A DNA stretch of 44,204 bases. Source: Candidatus Stygibacter australis. Its GTDB lineage: Bacteria > Cloacimonadota > Cloacimonadia > Cloacimonadales > TCS61. Location of the stretch: contig JAVCDJ010000058.1 of NCBI GenBank assembly GCA_030765845.1, forward strand, positions 1 to 44,204. Reading direction: 5' to 3'. A program made the position numbers and the translations under genes. The notes under the pieces were generated by a model that was not told the origin of the DNA, did not search any database, and saw nothing but the letters and a program-made list of their open reading frames with translations. This document shows positions 33,199 through 43,900 of this stretch, one piece after another; the first letter of the stretch is position 1, and each line of letters starts with the position of its first letter.

Positions 33199-35937
33199 TT
33201 ATTCAGGTATGTCCTGAGCATCTTCAGATGACTCAATATGCCACAAATCCATCAGATTTCGCTCTTCAACTGCCAGGCTGTCAACCAGCATACTATCAGA
33301 TTCCATCCAGTACAGAAGACTGTCAGGGATTTCTACTACTTTCTGATCTCGATATACTACTGCTCCGCGCAGATCAGGTCTTCGGGGCAGACTCTCCTTT
33401 TGCCAGAGCTGATTTGATGGCCAGGGATGTCCCTTACCTCCCAGATAATAAAATACGCTGTCAATTATGCTCTCTGCAAATACCACTGGTTTAAAGTGGT
33501 AACGAATACTGTCACCATAAACGTAGTTAACTGCTGTGCTGTCTTCTAATGGAATTATATTTCCCAGACTGTCCAGACCAGCAATTTTATTTCTGATAAT
33601 GAAAAGGCTGTCAACCCAGTTTGGAGCAAGATAGGCTTCACCATTTAGATAATATACCAGCGAATCAAATTCTGCCCTTATTGCTAAGGGTCTCCAATAA
33701 TTGATAGAATCACGTAAAACAGGATTTAGATTTTTTACCAGATAACGAGTGGAATCAGGATAATCAAAAGGTTTACCACCCAGATCAAATACTACAGAAT
33801 CTTTGTAATTTTCACGATATATAGTTGGCAGAAAATTATAATTCAATGAATCAGATAGCGCATTAGGCTCTGTACCAGCAATAAAATACTCATCAATTGT
33901 TTCTTCATAGCGATTTGCAGGTAATAACCCGGTTTCTTTAGAAATGGTTTTAGTGATAATATTATCTGGTTTATCAAATTCATAGCGAGAGCCGTCAACG
34001 ATAGGTTTGCCTTGATTATTAAGAGGTGAATCAAGTTCAATAGCCTTTTTCATGATGTAAGGCCAGGCGGGTAAGGCGGCTGTGGCTCCACTCTGGCTTT
34101 TACCCAACGATTCATTATTATCAAAACCTACCCAGATACCAGTAACCAGCTTTCGATTATAACCAATAAACCAGGCATCTCGAAAGTCATCTGTTGTTCC
34201 TGTTTTTGCTCCTGCTGTCCATTTATATCCCCGCCAACGTATTCCCACTCCAGTGCCATCTTCAGTTACGCTTTGCATCAAATTCGTCATCAGCCAGGCT
34301 ACCTGTTCATTTACAACTTTGATCCGCTCTGGTTCATTACTAATTATTAGATTACCTTCACTATCCTCTATCCTGCGGATAAAAATGGGTTTCACCCGAT
34401 AGCCGTTATTGGGAAATGTAGTATATGCACTTATCAATTCATAAGGATATACGACATTTGTACCTATAGCCATGGAATATACTGCCCAGATTGGAGTAGA
34501 AATCCCAAAACGACGGGCATATTGTTTCACTTTTTGAGGCGTAAGGTCATAAAGCATCTTGATAGCCCAGATATTCCTTGATTTCCTTAAGGCATCACGC
34601 ATGCGCAGATAGCCAAACGTCTCTCTGGAATAATTATGTGGCTGCCAGAAAATACTGTCTCTTTCAATAAAACAGACCGGCTCATCTTGGATTACACTAG
34701 CTGGAGTATAACCATTATCCAATGCTGTGGTGTACATTATAGGTTTAAAAGCAGATCCCGGTTGTCTGTTTGACTGCATCATCCTGTTCAGCTTGCTGTG
34801 ATTAAAATTCCTGCCTCCAACTAATACTCTCACATATCCAGTTTCCGGCTCTATCGAAAATACTCCACCCTGCACGTAATTTGTGACTATATTAACTGTG
34901 TCAGCAGGTAAATCAGTATATTTGACTTCGTAATCGTTTTTATTCTCAAACTTGATCAATTCTCTATTAAGCAGACTATCAGCATATTCCTGCAAATCAG
35001 CATCAAGGGTGGTATATATCTTTAGCCCTCCTCCAAAAAGTGTATGAGTACCGTATTTACGCTCCAGAATTGGTCTGATATATTCAATAAAATAATCTTT
35101 GGCTGTTCCCATTGATTCCGCTTTAACCAAGTGTATAGAATCTTCCTTAGCTTCATAATATTGCAATGTACTGATCACTTTTTCATCTTTTAATCTATTC
35201 AGAACCAGATTTTTACGCCATAATGATCTATCCGGATGATATTTGGGTGAATAGGCATTGGGCAATTGGATTAATCCGATCAGTGTAGATGCTTCAGATA
35301 TAGTCAGAAATTTGGCAGTCTTTCCAAAAAATTTCATACTCGCCGCTTCTATCCCGTAAGTTCCTGTACCAAACGGCACCTTATTTAAATAGATCTCCAA
35401 TATCTCTTCTTTAGAATAATTACGCTCAATCAGAACTGCCAGCATCAATTCTTTTATTTTACGTGGGATAGTCTTATCAAGTGAAAGGAACAGATTTCTG
35501 GCAAGCTGCTGTGTAATAGTAGATGCACCTTGTGAGAAACTACGGGTTTTTATATTTATCAGCATAGAGCGGATAAAGCCCATTAAATCCATTCCCCAAT
35601 GATTATTAAAATTTTTATCTTCAATACAGATCAAGATGTCTTTAACATGATCAGGCAATTCTGTCACATTGGTCAAGGTTCGTTGTTCAAATGCAAAAGT
35701 ATGAATTAGATTATCATGCAGGTCATATACATCTGAGCCCACCTTCATGTCATATTGATGTAATTCAGAAAGGGGTGGAAGTTCCTTGCTGTAATAATAA
35801 AATATCCCTGTCACTATTCCAGCAACGAGAACAATCAGGCACAGGAAGAAATACAAATATCTCATCATATAAGAATTTACTGTCCGTATCTCAGGCTTTC
35901 TTTTCCTTTTCCTGCTTTTACTTCTTTTTACCACCAT
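33199..35937 (-). CDS. Bifunctional penicillin-binding protein 1A
   Basis: 912 residues. Inner-membrane anchor at 26-48 after a very basic start (KRSKSRKRKRKPE), then the GT51 glycosyltransferase domain (IEDKNFNNHWGMD near 100, GASTITQQLARNLFLS, ERNYSKEEILEIYLNKVPFG) which polymerises lipid II, and the transpeptidase domain with Ser395 in RQPGSAFKP, SRN at about 453 and KTGTTDD near 578. From about 690 there is an unusual Asp/Ser/Tyr-rich tail of over 200 residues with three copies of a D-S-[VL]-x-[FY]-x-L-x-G motif (about 713, 758, 826). It heads the envelope operon transcribed leftwards to rlmN. I leave the symbol blank because class A paralogues cannot be distinguished here. Confidence 0.95.
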   Translation of the reverse strand: MVVKRSKSRKRKRKPEIRTVNSYMMRYLYFFLCLIVLVAGIVTGIFYYYSKELPPLSELHQYDMKVGSDVYDLHDNLIHTFAFEQRTLTNVTELPDHVKDILICIEDKNFNNHWGMDLMGFIRSMLINIKTRSFSQGASTITQQLARNLFLSLDKTIPRKIKELMLAVLIERNYSKEEILEIYLNKVPFGTGTYGIEAASMKFFGKTAKFLTISEASTLIGLIQLPNAYSPKYHPDRSLWRKNLVLNRLKDEKVISTLQYYEAKEDSIHLVKAESMGTAKDYFIEYIRPILERKYGTHTLFGGGLKIYTTLDADLQEYADSLLNRELIKFENKNDYEVKYTDLPADTVNIVTNYVQGGVFSIEPETGYVRVLVGGRNFNHSKLNRMMQSNRQPGSAFKPIMYTTALDNGYTPASVIQDEPVCFIERDSIFWQPHNYSRETFGYLRMRDALRKSRNIWAIKMLYDLTPQKVKQYARRFGISTPIWAVYSMAIGTNVVYPYELISAYTTFPNNGYRVKPIFIRRIEDSEGNLIISNEPERIKVVNEQVAWLMTNLMQSVTEDGTGVGIRWRGYKWTAGAKTGTTDDFRDAWFIGYNRKLVTGIWVGFDNNESLGKSQSGATAALPAWPYIMKKAIELDSPLNNQGKPIVDGSRYEFDKPDNIITKTISKETGLLPANRYEETIDEYFIAGTEPNALSDSLNYNFLPTIYRENYKDSVVFDLGGKPFDYPDSTRYLVKNLNPVLRDSINYWRPLAIRAEFDSLVYYLNGEAYLAPNWVDSLFIIRNKIAGLDSLGNIIPLEDSTAVNYVYGDSIRYHFKPVVFAESIIDSVFYYLGGKGHPWPSNQLWQKESLPRRPDLRGAVVYRDQKVVEIPDSLLYWMESDSMLVDSLAVEERNLMDLWHIESSEDAQDIPE

Positions 35938-36035
35938 AAACTATTTTCTCTCGCTTAATTATTTATATTTGCAATTGTCAAAATATCCTTATATAAGTCA
36001 ATTCTTATATTCTAATATTCCTATTTCTGATATAA

Positions 36036-36063
36036 CAAAAAAAGGCAGACCGAAGTCTGCCTT
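36036..36063 (-). terminator. Intrinsic terminator of the M6 protease gene
   Basis: On the minus strand AAGGCAGAC-TTCG-GTCTGCCTT forms a 9-bp stem with a UUCG loop followed by a six-base T-run. It lies 35 bases past the stop of the M6 protease gene. The GGCAGAC/GTCTGCC core resembles the hairpin elements at 11636, 13322 and 14967. Confidence 0.9.
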
Positions 36064-36097
36064 ATCTCTAATTTATTTAATTTAAATTTTTTACATC

Positions 36098-38413
36098 TTA
36101 TTTCATTAAAATAAGTTTCTTTATTCTAACTGGTTCACCAGCTCTTTCAAGTCTGTAAAAATATACTCCTGAACTTACTTTTCTTCTCTGGCTGTCTGTG
36201 CCCTGCCAATTTATTGCCTGAGCACCTTCATCAAGAATGTTATTGACCAAAGTGTTCACTAATCTTCCTTTAATATCGTAAATGCTCAATCGTACTTTCC
36301 CCGCTTCCGCCAAAGCAAAATGTATTGTAGTTTCTGGATTAAAAGGATTCGGATAGCTGTAAAAATCATCAACCTCTGGTAAGATCAATTCATCCTCATT
36401 AATTGGTGAAAAAACGACTTCAATTATATTTGAAGGTTCACTATCTCCATTAGAGTAATTTGCAATCACATAAAATGCATAGTCAAATGCACTTGAAAGA
36501 GTAGTTTCATAATAATTTTCTGTAGTGCTGGCAATAGATTGGAAATTGCCGTTCTCACCTAATCTCACATACACATTGAAATCCTCAAAAGTTTCTGCTG
36601 AGCTATCATCAAACTCCCATTCCAAGTGCATTTGAGCTTCTTCCATATTTACTGTCAATTCATAAGGGGCTTCCAGAAATGATAGATCGAAATCAAGCAT
36701 CGTTATATCACCTGTGATTATTTCTATTGTCTGAGTCTCAATCCCATGTCCCGGCAGCCAGGCACTTACATCATAAATGCCTTCATAATATACATAAGAA
36801 TATCCACCTTCAGGTCCGGGCATTATCTCAACATCTCCAATCGTTACGATTCCCTGCGTAAAATCAACATCATCCTGATCACTCGTTATGGTTCCTGCGA
36901 TAAAGCCCTCACCAGGATTATAGATGAATGTGATGCTATCACCTGCAGAACTTACCTGATGAATAAATATTCCTCCATATCCACCATTCTGCAACCAGTC
37001 CGCAGGATCAGTTTCATCATTGAATTCGGTCCTGCCATAATCGGCATTGAACGGTGCTCCAGAGGGATTACCATTACTATTATAATCGCCACCCGGTCGA
37101 TATACATATAATTCGTCTGGAGGTCCATCTGCATTACCTTGACCATCAAGCGTTCCATCAACACGCCAGACTAGTAAGCCTTCTCCAGGAAGATTCATCT
37201 CATAAGTACCTTCAACTCTTTTACGATATTCCAACACAAAATATTCCATTGGATTATTTGATGCTATACGATAAACATTTTCATCCCCTTCACTCATTGG
37301 ATGCAAGGTATATAAGCCCGGTTCGCTGATCAAGGGTAGTTCATCAATCCAGTTGCCATAACGATATTTCATATAAGCGCTCATATGTCCATTACCACTT
37401 TCCATAATATCCCACGCAGCAGCAGGTGCATATACATTGGAATTATAATGATATAGATCAGGTGCTCCCAGTGCATGGAACATCTCATGATTCAAGGTTC
37501 CCACTTCCACCTGAGTTCGTGGCTGAAATGTGAAATCTCTCACCAGGTATCCGTTTATATATGCATCCACCATATATAATGACCAGCGATGCGCCCATAA
37601 TAATTCTGCCCAGCCATCATTTCCACCTCTGATAATGAAGCATACATTATCAACCCGTCCATCTTCATCGCCATCTATATCCAGAGAGTCCGGAACTTCC
37701 GGTTCAATGAATTCAATGGCGTTTGCCAGCAATGTTTGCTCTCGCTCGGCTCTCTCTTCCCAGCCATCATATCCTTCCGGGTTTGAGATGTAATTATAAG
37801 GTGAATAATATCCCCGGGGATATTCCGATTGATATGACATATTTGTGTCCATTTCTGATATAGGATAATGTGAGCTGCTGATAGTAAGAGTTTCGTAGGA
37901 TACTTCCTGATAATAGGAATACATTGAGGGTGTTTCTCCATCATCGGCATTAAATAAAGGATCAAATTCACTGCGAGGTTCTGGAAATTCACTCTGATCA
38001 GCAAACCTGATATATACAACTAAATTATTCAAAGTTCCTTCTGTAGGAGCACGGCTCTGATATCTTTCAGGAACATCAAATCGACTTCTCCGTTGAAGGT
38101 ATTCTTCTTTGCTTATACGAAGATGTGGGCTTATTCCTAAACTAGCAGGATTCATTTCATTTACTATATTGTCACTCGCAGTTAACACTCCGCGGGACAT
38201 AGTTCCATATACATAATAACCTGTTTCAGGATTCTGAACCACAGTATAGCCGTTAGCGTCATGAAGATAGTTATAATACTCATCTCCACTTGCAAGTAGA
38301 TTCAATTTACTGCCATCAGGCTGCTCCACACTCACCGGTTGATCATACAGTAAGGCTCCAAATAATAACCATCCACTAAATATCACCAGTGCCAATATCA
38401 CAAACTTTTTCAT
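36098..38413 (-). CDS. Secreted M6-family metalloprotease with sorting domain
   Basis: Start at ATG 38413 (MKKFVILALVIFSGWLLFG), five bases after GAGG; a GTG two codons upstream is less likely. 771 residues. After the signal comes the typical M6 N-terminal region (PVSVEQPDGSKL, GDEYYNYLHDANGYTVVQ), then the zinc site HEMFHALGAPDLY with HExxH at residues 309-313 and Asp as likely third ligand, and WDIMESGNGHMSAYMKYRYG. Further on there are beta-sandwich modules (a carboxypeptidase-regulatory-like segment and an FN3-like domain with VNMEEAQMHLEWEFDD) and a type A sorting domain from about residue 687 (YPNPFNPETTIHFAL, SSGVYFYRL). An extracellular protease related to immune inhibitor A. Confidence 0.93.
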   Translation of the reverse strand: MKKFVILALVIFSGWLLFGALLYDQPVSVEQPDGSKLNLLASGDEYYNYLHDANGYTVVQNPETGYYVYGTMSRGVLTASDNIVNEMNPASLGISPHLRISKEEYLQRRSRFDVPERYQSRAPTEGTLNNLVVYIRFADQSEFPEPRSEFDPLFNADDGETPSMYSYYQEVSYETLTISSSHYPISEMDTNMSYQSEYPRGYYSPYNYISNPEGYDGWEERAEREQTLLANAIEFIEPEVPDSLDIDGDEDGRVDNVCFIIRGGNDGWAELLWAHRWSLYMVDAYINGYLVRDFTFQPRTQVEVGTLNHEMFHALGAPDLYHYNSNVYAPAAAWDIMESGNGHMSAYMKYRYGNWIDELPLISEPGLYTLHPMSEGDENVYRIASNNPMEYFVLEYRKRVEGTYEMNLPGEGLLVWRVDGTLDGQGNADGPPDELYVYRPGGDYNSNGNPSGAPFNADYGRTEFNDETDPADWLQNGGYGGIFIHQVSSAGDSITFIYNPGEGFIAGTITSDQDDVDFTQGIVTIGDVEIMPGPEGGYSYVYYEGIYDVSAWLPGHGIETQTIEIITGDITMLDFDLSFLEAPYELTVNMEEAQMHLEWEFDDSSAETFEDFNVYVRLGENGNFQSIASTTENYYETTLSSAFDYAFYVIANYSNGDSEPSNIIEVVFSPINEDELILPEVDDFYSYPNPFNPETTIHFALAEAGKVRLSIYDIKGRLVNTLVNNILDEGAQAINWQGTDSQRRKVSSGVYFYRLERAGEPVRIKKLILMK

Positions 38414-38510
38414 TATCACCTCATTTCTTTTATTATCTATAACTTAATCGAAGCAAGAGATATTCCAAATTTCATGAAATTTTCATCTCCTGCAATATTG
38501 TATATCCCTT

Positions 38511-38546
38511 AAGTCCATACAGTCCATTTTGTCCATCAAGTCCATA
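38511..38546. repeat. Four-unit tandem repeat, period 9 (NNGTCCATN)
   Basis: AAGTCCATA, CAGTCCATT, TTGTCCATC, AAGTCCATA run without gaps. As in the 8-bp repeat at 11151, a fixed core alternates with free bases. Confidence 0.8.
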
Positions 38547-38711
38547 ACAACCCTACTGACCATTATTACATACATACCCCCAGAAATAAACTGAAATAAT
38601 CAAAATCACTCCAATTTCCCCTATAATATGATGCAAACTCCAGTCCCAACATCTCAATCGCCCATCCCATAGCTATTTCAGCAACATTTCAAGCTAAAAA
38701 AGGCTATAAGG

Positions 38712-38763
38712 AGGAACAACAAAGCACGTACTGACATTTTTTTGTCAGATAGTGCTTTGTTGA
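38712..38763. repeat. Hairpin element related to 26492
   Basis: CAACAAAGCAC (38717-38727) pairs with GTGCTTTGTTG (38752-38762); after a 3x3 internal loop CTGAC/GTCAG extends the stem to a T-rich loop. The left arm matches the repeat at 26492-26514 in inverted orientation. Confidence 0.65.
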
Positions 38764-39048
38764 TACACCTGTTTGGCAGTTTGAAACACTTTTTTCAGTA
38801 GTTTGGCAGTGAAATATGGTATAATAAATGCAGTTGAAGAAGTAGAAATAGGAGAATATAGATAGCTGACCAATTAAGTAAGATGAAATATTGTGCTTGA
38901 CAAAATAATTTTATAAAACAGCAATTGAATATAGAATAAAAGATAAATTTTACATAACTCTGATTTAATGTAGTGAAGATAATTATAATTGTAAAACAAA
39001 AAAATGGAAATTATTATTTTATGGTAGAAAGCTTTAAAGGAGGATATT

Positions 39049-40653
39049 ATGAGAATAATGCTGATTATACTCGTGGCAGCACTTTTATTGAGTTGCGGCA
39101 ATGATGATTCAAATGGCGATTTGTTTAGTATTTCTGTAGTAGATATCAATGGACATGCTGTACCGGGATTGGACGTAAGCGTCATTAATGGTTGTTTTAA
39201 TGATCCACATCCGATGAGACCTCAAACAACTATCCATTTATTAGTGTCAGAAGCATCTGATGTGAAGATTGATATATTTGATCTTAAAGAACACTTAATT
39301 AGAAATTTGCATGATGGTTTTTTAGAAGATGGTTCATATTCTTATAACTGGGATGGCAAAGATTTTTCCGGTAATCAAGCAAATATTGGTGGAACTAATA
39401 TCTTCCGCTATGAGGCGACATTCAGGGCTCATGATACAAATGAAATTACTTCTCAGCAGAGTAAATATATGTGTATGTGGTTAAATACAGGGAATTCCCA
39501 GAGTAATATTGGCACAACAAATGTAAATGGTCGATTTGCCTTTAATAACATGCTGGCATTTCCTCATTTATTTCATACAGGATCGCAGCCCTATTATGAC
39601 GCAGATGCTAATTATTATGGTACTTTTACTTTATCTAACAGCATAAATATTAAACTCATTGATCCCATGACAGGGGAATATATATTCTATACCAAATTGA
39701 TGGAAAGTGATGAAAGCAATCATTACAAGCTTATTTGGTCAAATCCGCAGATTGAAAGAACTTCAGTAAATAGCAATTTTCCAGATTCTTATAATATAAA
39801 CAGACAAGATATGGCATCAAATATACAAACTGATAGACACTCAAGAAAATTATCTCGAGATCCTGATGGTTCTGGTGGTGGAACAGCTAATGATGTGGAA
39901 ACTACTTTTCTACTTACACCAATTACATTACCAGAAATAGGAGAAATTGCAGGAAATGTAATAGTAGTTCCTCCTGATGATGGTGATGGACCCGGATATG
40001 AGATAAATTTTCAGATTTATGATGAAATACAGAACGGATATTGGTACTATGCTGATTATAGCTACGTGATCATAATTAACGGAAATTTGCAAATTGACGA
40101 CATTTTTATGTTTTCTTTGCCTTACACAGGGGTAATGCAAAGTCTTTTAGCCTTATATAATGGCTTGGAATGGTCATCATACTATAATGGACAGTGGGAT
40201 ATTCCGGAAACAGGTTCAGTTACTCTTCCTTTGACAGTAGCATCAATCACGGATAGTACAACAACATTTGAAGTTGGTTTCCTCAAACCTACATATACTG
40301 TTATCCTGAGCAGTTTCACTGCCGTTTGCATGGATGGCACACCTGTTCTGCAATGGGAAACACAAAGTGAATATAATAATGCTGGCTGGAATGTTCGTCG
40401 TTCTGAAGAGGAAGATTTCAGCAATAGTATGATAATTAACTCTGAGCCAATTCCGGGAGCAGGAACAACATCACAACCTACAAATTATACATTTCTGGAT
40501 GAAAGCGAAGTGGAAGAAGGAAATACTTATTACTATTGGTTAGAAAGTAATGATTCTAGCGGGAACGATGAAAATTATGGACCAATTTCGATTACAATTG
40601 ATGGTTTTACTCCACATCCAACATTTCAAAACTACCCTAACCCATTTTATTAA
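39049..40653 (+). CDS. Lipoprotein with N-terminal sorting-domain-like module and truncated C-terminal one
   Basis: 534 residues with a lipoprotein signal (IMLIILVAALLLSC, Cys about 16). Residues about 50-125 resemble a sorting-type domain but near the N-terminus: RPQTTIHLLVSEASDVKIDI, KEHLIRNL, NWDGKDFSGNQ, and lack the usual YPNPFNP opening. The middle has Ig-like beta segments, including an FN3-like part (FTAVCMDGTPVLQWETQSEY). The protein then ends QNYPNPFY and stop: a type A sorting domain broken off just after YPNPF. The following bases do not encode the missing domain in any frame I read. So the C-terminal export signal appears lost, and lipid anchoring may serve instead. GGAGG precedes the ATG. 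Confidence 0.85.
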   Translation: MRIMLIILVAALLLSCGNDDSNGDLFSISVVDINGHAVPGLDVSVINGCFNDPHPMRPQTTIHLLVSEASDVKIDIFDLKEHLIRNLHDGFLEDGSYSYNWDGKDFSGNQANIGGTNIFRYEATFRAHDTNEITSQQSKYMCMWLNTGNSQSNIGTTNVNGRFAFNNMLAFPHLFHTGSQPYYDADANYYGTFTLSNSINIKLIDPMTGEYIFYTKLMESDESNHYKLIWSNPQIERTSVNSNFPDSYNINRQDMASNIQTDRHSRKLSRDPDGSGGGTANDVETTFLLTPITLPEIGEIAGNVIVVPPDDGDGPGYEINFQIYDEIQNGYWYYADYSYVIIINGNLQIDDIFMFSLPYTGVMQSLLALYNGLEWSSYYNGQWDIPETGSVTLPLTVASITDSTTTFEVGFLKPTYTVILSSFTAVCMDGTPVLQWETQSEYNNAGWNVRRSEEEDFSNSMIINSEPIPGAGTTSQPTNYTFLDESEVEEGNTYYYWLESNDSSGNDENYGPISITIDGFTPHPTFQNYPNPFY

Positions 40654-40979
40654 GTATAATTATTTATTCTATACTTTGAATAATATCCAGTAGTATTATA
40701 TTTTCTGTAAGTCTAATGCTAATGATGTTAGTATTTCCCTGTGGATTTGCTTATCTCATTATTTAGATATAGATATTAAAAATACATATAAAGATACTAT
40801 TAACTTGTTTTTCTGGGTTAAAAAATACTCGTCATCTGCACCACACCTGTAAGTACACTGTCACTGCACATATGACTTAGCAGCAGGAAGATATTTTATA
40901 GTGGACTAAATTTCTGGAGTGATAATTATGGATTATGAAGGTAATAGTATAAGAATAATGAAAAATATTAGGAGTACTC
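40654..40979. other. Gap before the thermolysin-like protease gene
   Basis: AT-rich, no repeat or terminator that I can support. A 42-codon frame from 40928 overlaps the next gene's signal peptide and is not called. A TTAGGAG ribosome site lies just before the next ATG. Confidence 0.4.
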
Positions 40980-43900
40980 ATGAAGAAAACGGGATTGATA
41001 ATTATAAGTTTTTTTGTAGTTATGGCATCATTATGTGCATATGCTGGAAAACCTGAAGTAAATAAAAGTCTGGAGATAATTCCAGAGATGAAGGATAATA
41101 CAGAAGTTATTGGAAATATGAGAGTAGATAAACTCACCGGAATCCCGGCAGCAATATATAATGTACATTATCAGGTAAAGAGTGGAACTCCTGAATCGAT
41201 GGCAAGGCAGTATTTGTTAGAAAATGCTGATAGGCTAAAGTTAAACAAAGATTTGACCGATATCGAATATGTGAGATCTTACGAAACAGGAAACGGATAT
41301 CGGGTACAATTTAGACAAACTCTGGCAGGTATACCTATATATCATTCCAGTATAAAGGTCAGTATTAATAAAGACAATATGGTTGTTTTCGTGATGAATG
41401 GATATAAGAGGCTGGGGGATGTAAATACCAGTATTAATATCTCAGAAGCAGCAGCTATGCAGATTGCAAAAAATTATCTGAATATAAGTGGGAAACTCAA
41501 TTTGGAAAAAATTGAAACGATGATCTACCAGGAGAATCTGCCGAAGAATGTGGTTGTCCATAAAGTAACCCTGGTTCCAGCAGAAGGTGCTATAGGGGAC
41601 TGGGAAATACTTGTTGATGCTGCCAGTGGAGAAATTATTCGAGTAGAAGATCGAGCTTGTTATTATCGTACAACTGGTTCAGGCTGGGTATTTGACCCTG
41701 AGCCAATAACTAATGCTGCCACTGTTTATGGTGAAGATGGTTTTATCGATAATGGTGGGAATGATACAGATTCACTTACTGCACAATTGAAGGAAGTTGA
41801 TCTGCTGGAAATCACTGAAGACGGAGGATCGTATTCCCTTGTGGGACCTTATGCAGCAGTAATTGATAATGAAGCTCCATATACTGGATTATTTATCCAG
41901 GACAGCAGTGATTTTCAATATACCAGAAGCGCGCTTCCTTTCGAAGCAGTTAACATATATTACCACATTGACAGTTCCATGCGTTATCTCCAAGAATTGA
42001 TGGGTTATGAGATCATGCCTTATCAGTATGCCGGCGGAGTGCATTTTGATCCCCAAGGTTTAAATGGTGATGTAAATGCACATTATTCTCCTTCAACCGG
42101 GCATGTAGCTTTTGGCAGTCCGGCTGAAGCTGTAGATGCTGGAGAAGATAATGCGATTATCCATCATGAACTGGGTCATGCAATTCACGACTGGATAACC
42201 GGAGGACAATTATCCCAAGTGGAAGGCTTGAGTGAAGGAATTGCTGATTACTGGGCGCAGTCATATACACGCAGTCTGGGATGTTTTGAACCAGAAGACC
42301 AGCAATATGACTGGTTTGGCCTATGGGGACTACAACCTGCATTGGGAGGTGATTATATGCGGGTAACAAATTTACCTGCCCATTATCCAGAAGGACTTAT
42401 AGGAGAAGTACATTATGATGGGCAATTGTGGTCTTCCTCTCTAATGTCAATCTATAATCTAATAAGCAGGGAAGTTACAGATGAAATTCTCTGGGAAGGG
42501 ATATCCATGGCAGATGTAAATACAAATCAGAGAGATGCAGCATATGCCTTTATGCAGGCAGATATAGATTTAAATGGCGGAGAAAATATGGATCAGATCA
42601 TACCTGTATTTACTGAACGTGGCTATATCGAAGGTCCATTGACCGCAATTTTTGAAGCTGATGTCACTGGAGGACCCAGTCCTGTAATTGTAAATTTCAC
42701 AGATATGTCTTTTGCGTTTCCGGGTCCTATCACTTCCTGGGAATGGGATTTCGAAAATGATGGGATAATTGATTCCTATGAGCAGAACCCAATGCATATT
42801 TTTACAGATCCAGGATTATATACAGTGGCATTTACTATATCTGACGGTGTGAATTCTAATACGAATATCTCGGAGAACTTTGTTTCTGTTAATTCGGGAA
42901 TACTGGTATATGAAGGGATTGCAGAGGGGGAAGATTTCAGCGGGACATATATTTATGAGACATTGACTGAGCTGGGAATTGAAGCAATGTACACCAATTC
43001 CATCCCTTCGAGTTTAGAGGGCTTTTCTGCAGTTTTTCTGTCTTTCGGGAATCTTGGACAGAATTTTGATGCGGGAACTTTTCCTGAGTATGATGAAGGT
43101 GAAGCAATAGTGAATTATCTGGAAACAGGTGGATGTGTGTATCTGGAAAGCGGCTCTTTATTTGGAGCTATGGAATTTATTGGCTATCCCAACACCCAGG
43201 AATTCAGACAGATATTTGGAGTACAAAGTGTGCAGAACTATTTCCAATCACCTAACCCGATAAATAATCTCAGTGGTGCGACGGGAACAATTACAGATGG
43301 AATGAATTTTAACTCTTCTCATCAAACTAATAACTGGTATATTGATAAATATTATGCTAACGGGCAGGGATCTATTGCCTTTTCGGAATCTGGATATGGT
43401 GATGTAGCTGTACAGGGAGAGGGAGTATTTGGACAAAAAACTTTTGTCTTTGCTTATTCACTTGCTGACCTGGTGGATAATGAGTCACCATCAACCAGGC
43501 AGGATATTTTACTGAATCTAATTGAATTCTTTGATCTGCCGATGCTGACTGCTGGATTTGAAGGAATACCTCGAACAGGATTTGCTCCGCTGCCTGTGAT
43601 CTTTTTTGATAATTCATGGGCAATCCCTGAAGTCATTTCATGGGCCTGGGATTTCGATAATGACGGAATAACAGATTCCTATGACCAGAATGCGGTCTGG
43701 GTATTTGAAGAACCGGGATCATATGATATAAGTTTAACGGTGGATAATGGAAATGAACCACAGACAATAACCATGGAAGATTATATTCGCGTTTTTGATG
43801 ATGAAAGTGCCCTTGAATTTAATGGGAGTAACAGCTTTTTAGAATGCACAGCCAATGCAGAGCTTGAAATCTCAGAAGCTTTGACGCTGGAAGCATGGAT

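Larger units (their letters stand above)
38414..39048. other. Gap between divergent secreted-protein genes
   Basis: No coding frame of note. It contains a four-unit 9-bp repeat with GTCCAT (38511-38546), a hairpin element (38712-38763) that recurs partly at 26492, two GTTTGGCAGT copies near 38770-38812, and a TTGACA at about 38898 that may drive the rightward lipoprotein gene, with AAAGGAGG before its ATG. Confidence 0.5.

Noticed and set aside
40928-41060. 42-codon frame overlapping the thermolysin-like protease start
   Set aside because: It runs out of frame through the signal peptide of a clear gene with its own AGGAG site; the overlap is better explained by chance.
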